Shown here piece after piece: positions 61,438 to 64,000 of a stretch of DNA of 64,000 bases. The stretch covers positions 1,661,965 to 1,725,964 of the forward strand of contig BPGH01000001.1 of NCBI GenBank assembly GCA_026002935.1. The letters run 5' to 3'. Made by a program: the position numbers and the translations under genes. Under the pieces are notes generated by a model. It had not been told where the DNA came from and did no database searches. It worked only from the letters and a program-made list of their open reading frames with translations. The DNA is from Acidimicrobiia bacterium. Lineage in GTDB: Bacteria; Actinomycetota; Acidimicrobiia; IMCC26256; PALSA-610. The stretch's first letter is position 1, and every line of letters starts with the position of its first letter.

Positions 61438-61752
61438 ATGTCCGTCGTACGAATCAACGCGATCACCGTGCCGCCCGAGCGCGCCGACGAGCTCGTCGAA
61501 CGCTTCGCCCGTCGCGCGGGCGAGGTCGCGAAGATGCCCGGCTTCGAGGCCTTCGAGCTGCTGGCGCCCACCGACGGCCGCGACGTGTTCCTCGTCTACA
61601 CCCGCTGGCGTTCGCAGGAGGACTTCGACGCCTGGGTCGCGAGCCCCGCGTTCCGGCACGGCCACCGCGCGCACGACACGGAGGGTCCGGTGAGCAGCGC
61701 GTCGGAACTGTGGTCGTTCGACGTCGTGCAGCACGAGGACGCCGCGTCGTGA
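61438..61752 (+). CDS. MhuD/IsdG-like haem-degrading monooxygenase (ABM family)
   Basis: A 104-residue ABM-fold protein. MSVVRINAITVPPERADELV, then RFARRAGEVAKMPGFEAFEL, FLVYTRWRSQEDFDAWVASP, AFRHGHRAH. This parallels M. tuberculosis MhuD closely: the Asn at position 7 of VVRINAI, the Trp in FDAWV and the proximal His in FRHGH are all in place. It would split haem oxidatively to release iron. The stop overlaps the GTG start of the acyl-CoA synthetase (GTGA). Confidence 0.82.
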   Translation: MSVVRINAITVPPERADELVERFARRAGEVAKMPGFEAFELLAPTDGRDVFLVYTRWRSQEDFDAWVASPAFRHGHRAHDTEGPVSSASELWSFDVVQHEDAAS

Positions 61753-63467
61753 CGGCGGCCGCCGACCCGGTCCTCGCGCAGCTCACGGGGCCGGGCGGGC
61801 CGTTCGAGATCGTGACCGAGGACGTCCTCGGCGTCCCGATGCGCGTCTACAAGCAGCGGATGCGGTCGCTGCGCGAGCTCATGGCGAACAACGCCCTGCG
61901 CGCGGACGAGGAGTGGCTCGTGCAGGGCGAGCGGCGGTACACGTTCGGGGAGCACGACCGCCTCGCGCGCGTCCTCGCGTCGAGGCTCGCCGAGCTCGGT
62001 GTTGCGCGCGGCGACCGCGTCGCACTCGTGTCCGCCAACGTCCCGGAGTGGGTGATCACCTGGTGGGCGTGCGCGATCCTCGGCGCGGTCGTCGTCCCGC
62101 TCAACGCGTGGTGGAAGACAGAGGAGCTCGAGTTCGGCATCGTCGACTCCGGCGCGAAGGTCCTGATCGCGGACGAGCGGCGGATCGCGCTCGTGCGCGA
62201 CCGGCTCACGGAGATGCGCGAGCTCGAGCACGTGTTCGCGATCGGGGATCCGGGGGCGCACCCCGTGCGGGCCTTCGCCGAGCTGGTAGACGGCGACGGC
62301 GACCCGGGGATGCCGACCAACTACATCGAGGAGGACGACCTCCTCGCCATCCTCTACACCTCGGGCACCACCGGCCAGCCGAAGGGCGCGACGCTGACCC
62401 ACCGGCAGGCGATCGCGAACCTGCAGAACATCATGGTCGGCGGCGTCGCGGCGGCGATGCGCGGCGACCCGCCGCCGGAGGCGAGCGGGAAGCTCCGGTC
62501 GGCGACGTTGCTCGTCGTCCCGCTGTTCCACGTCACCGGGTGCCTCGCGACGATGGTGCTCGCGTACGCGACCGGCGGGAAGCTCGTGCTCATGCCGGTG
62601 GGGCGGTTCGACCCCGAGGTCGCGCTCCGGATCATCGAGCGCGAGCGGATCACGTCGTTCGGCGGCGTCCCGACGGTGATGTGGCGCATCCTCGAGTCCC
62701 CGAACCTCTCGAAGTACGACCTCTCCTCGGTGCAGCGGGCGAGCTACGGCGGTGCGCCGGCGGCCCCCGAGCTCGTGGAACGCATCGAGCAGGTGTTCCC
62801 CAACCTTCGCAAGACGCTCGCGACCGCGTACGGCCTCACCGAGACCGCCTCGGTCGCGACGGCCGTGACCGGTGAGGACTACTTCGCGCACCCCGGCTCG
62901 GTGGGGCGGCCCGTGCCGACCGTCGAGGTGCGGGTCGTGACGGAGGACGGTCTCGACGCGGCGCCCGGCGAGCGGGGCGAGGTCTGGATCAAGGGGCCGA
63001 CCGTGATGTCGCGCGGGTACTGGCGCCGGCCCGACGCCAACGAGGCCGCGTTCAGCGACGGCTGGTTCCGCACCGGTGACATCGGGTACCTCGACGAGGA
63101 GGGCTACCTGTACCTCGTCGACCGCGCGAAGGACATGATCATCCGCGGCGGCGAGAACGTGTACAGCGTCGAGGTGGAGCACGTGCTGTTCGACCATCCC
63201 GACGTCGTCGACGCCGCGGTGGTGGGCGTGCCGCACCGAACGCTCGGCGAGGAGGTCAAGGCGGTCGTGCAGCTCCGCCCGGGTTCCACCGCCACCGCCG
63301 ACGACATCCGGGAGTTCTGCCGGCAGCACCTCGCGGACTTCAAGGTCCCGGAGTACGTCGAGATCCGCGACGAGCCGCTGCCGCGCAACCCGGCGGGCAA
63401 GGTGCTCAAGAACCTGCTGCGCGGTCAGGAGACGTCGTTCGCCGCGTCCGACGACCAGACGCTGTAG
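61749..63467 (+). CDS. class I adenylate-forming acyl-CoA synthetase
   Basis: A 572-residue ANL enzyme that activates a fatty or aromatic acid to its CoA ester through an acyl-AMP. The GTG at 61749 overlaps the MhuD-like stop. The P-loop is ILYTSGTTGQPKGATLTHRQ, the A4 His region LLVVPLFHVTGCLATM, A5 TAYGLTETAS. The hinge and A8 are WFRTGDIGYLDEEGYLYLVD, then RAKDMIIRGGENVYSVEVEH. The catalytic Lys lies in LPRNPAGKVLKNLLRG. All motifs are canonical. Chain-length preference cannot be read. It is probably one transcript with MhuD. Confidence 0.93.
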   Translation: MTAAADPVLAQLTGPGGPFEIVTEDVLGVPMRVYKQRMRSLRELMANNALRADEEWLVQGERRYTFGEHDRLARVLASRLAELGVARGDRVALVSANVPEWVITWWACAILGAVVVPLNAWWKTEELEFGIVDSGAKVLIADERRIALVRDRLTEMRELEHVFAIGDPGAHPVRAFAELVDGDGDPGMPTNYIEEDDLLAILYTSGTTGQPKGATLTHRQAIANLQNIMVGGVAAAMRGDPPPEASGKLRSATLLVVPLFHVTGCLATMVLAYATGGKLVLMPVGRFDPEVALRIIERERITSFGGVPTVMWRILESPNLSKYDLSSVQRASYGGAPAAPELVERIEQVFPNLRKTLATAYGLTETASVATAVTGEDYFAHPGSVGRPVPTVEVRVVTEDGLDAAPGERGEVWIKGPTVMSRGYWRRPDANEAAFSDGWFRTGDIGYLDEEGYLYLVDRAKDMIIRGGENVYSVEVEHVLFDHPDVVDAAVVGVPHRTLGEEVKAVVQLRPGSTATADDIREFCRQHLADFKVPEYVEIRDEPLPRNPAGKVLKNLLRGQETSFAASDDQTL

Positions 63468-63488
63468 CGACGGCGCGGGCGTCCCGGC

Positions 63489-63854
63489 GTGCTGCGCGAC
63501 GTGCACGAGGTGCTCGGCTGGGTGGTCGTCGTCGCGAACGCCGTCGCCGGGCTGTTCGCGCTCGCCGCCTGGCGGTGGCGGGCGCTGCGCGGCCGCGCGC
63601 TGTGGGTCGGCGTCGCGGCCGCGCAGGCGACCGTCGCCCTCCAGGTGGTGCTCGGCGTCCTGCTCGTCACCGTCGGCGGCCTCGAGCAGCCCGACATCCA
63701 CGTGTTCTACGGCTTCGTCGCGCTGATCACGGTCGCGCTGATGTACGCGTACCGCGACCTGTGGCGTGCCCGCCGGTGGCTGGAGCTGGCGTACGGGCTC
63801 GGCGGCCTCTTCCTGATGGGCCTGGCGATCCGCGCGATCGTGGAATTGCCGTGA
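63489..63854 (+). CDS. small four-helix membrane protein
   Basis: A 121-residue protein. The GTG at 63489 gives [20 protein letters not shown]. Four membrane helices: [57 protein letters not shown] and [20 protein letters not shown]. The conserved HVFYGFVAL and QVVLGVLL segments resemble uncharacterised actinobacterial proteins. It lies between the acyl-CoA synthetase and ddl. The function is unknown. Confidence 0.75.
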   Translation: MLRDVHEVLGWVVVVANAVAGLFALAAWRWRALRGRALWVGVAAAQATVALQVVLGVLLVTVGGLEQPDIHVFYGFVALITVALMYAYRDLWRARRWLELAYGLGGLFLMGLAIRAIVELP

Positions 63855-63867
63855 GCGCCGGCGCGGG

Positions 63868-63873
63868 TACGGT
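63868..63873 (+). promoter_or_regulatory. -10 element (TACGGT) for ddl
   Basis: TACGGT ends six bases before the GTG at 63880; leaderless spacing. Confidence 0.5.
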
Positions 63874-63879
63874 CGGGTC

Positions 63880-64000
63880 GTGACCGGTCGGCGCCTGCGC
63901 GTGATGCTGCTGTTCGGCGGCCGTTCGGCCGAACACGACGTCTCACGGGTGAGCGCGGCGTCGGTCGCCCGCGCGCTCGACCCGGACCGCTACGAGATCG
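63880..64000 (+). CDS. ddl: D-alanine--D-alanine ligase, 3' end outside window
   Basis: The first 40 codons of an ATP-grasp ligase that joins two D-alanines for peptidoglycan. [20 protein letters not shown] is followed by [20 protein letters not shown]. The [18 protein letters not shown] signature is diagnostic of Ddl. The GTG at 63880 follows TACGGT by six bases; a later ATG at 63904 would cut into the first strand. The rest lies beyond base 64000. Confidence 0.88.
   Translation, partial: MTGRRLRVMLLFGGRSAEHDVSRVSAASVARALDPDRYEI

Overview
The window is very GC-rich DNA, dense with short-spaced genes. Start codons are often GTG, and one TTG start has a good ribosome binding site. It carries three LLM-family (F420/flavin) oxidoreductases, an AurF-type N-oxygenase, a MhuD-like haem-degrading enzyme, ETF and acyl-CoA enzymes, a PAC2 protein, and many leaderless-type promoters (TANNNT ending 6-8 bases before the start codon). 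Together these point to a free-living actinomycete relative (Actinomycetota), perhaps class Acidimicrobiia; the class is inference. No rRNA, tRNA, CRISPR array, insertion sequence or phage gene was seen.

Layout. 1-20 kb: LLM oxidoreductases, an alpha/beta hydrolase, a secreted beta-propeller/PKD protein, a membrane GAF-GGDEF protein, an acyl-CoA carboxylase beta chain, a large LuxR-type ATPase regulator, an MBL/ODP protein, acyl-CoA dehydrogenase, a zinc alcohol dehydrogenase, an SRPBCC protein, a geranylgeranyl-reductase-like flavoprotein and the ETF pair. Most of these reading frames are broken by small indels although the protein sequence stays recognisable across frames. I read this as sequence error rather than gene decay. 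20-28 kb: DUF429, an ABC exporter, APH-like phosphotransferases, a TetR repressor divergent from the AurF protein, exonuclease III and DUF6285. 28-34 kb: a two-component system, RibB, a DUF7064-like protein divergent from an SMP-30 lactonase, a membrane HELGH protein and a CaiB-type CoA-transferase. 34-47 kb: a HExxH peptidase, PurK, RmuC, a LemA-like protein, a thermonuclease, a PLP decarboxylase, a sigma-region-4-like protein, a UvrD-type helicase, two small metallopeptidases, a PH/SHOCT membrane protein, a metal-receptor protein and a HIT hydrolase. 47-52 kb: two different galactokinase-type kinases and GalT, a DUF6159-like membrane protein and a CYTH protein. 52-59 kb: an MFS exporter divergent from two overlapping MalT/LuxR regulators, followed by a 61-bp repeat array. 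59-64 kb: an LLM oxidoreductase, PAC2, the MhuD-like enzyme coupled to an acyl-CoA synthetase, a small membrane protein and the start of D-Ala-D-Ala ligase.

How it fits together. A recurring theme is acyl-CoA catabolism: acyl-CoA dehydrogenase, carboxylase, CoA-transferase, acyl-CoA synthetase, APH-like kinases, and the ETF that carries their electrons. Three near-identical palindromes, CTTGACCG-NN-CGGTCAAG, lie at promoters of catabolic genes at 5.7, 15.2 and 31.4 kb, which suggests one repressor regulon. The least expected items are the overlapping LuxR pair in which the second member has lost its ATPase motifs, the diverged second galactokinase next to GalT, and the hairpin-forming 61-bp repeats after the LuxR pair.
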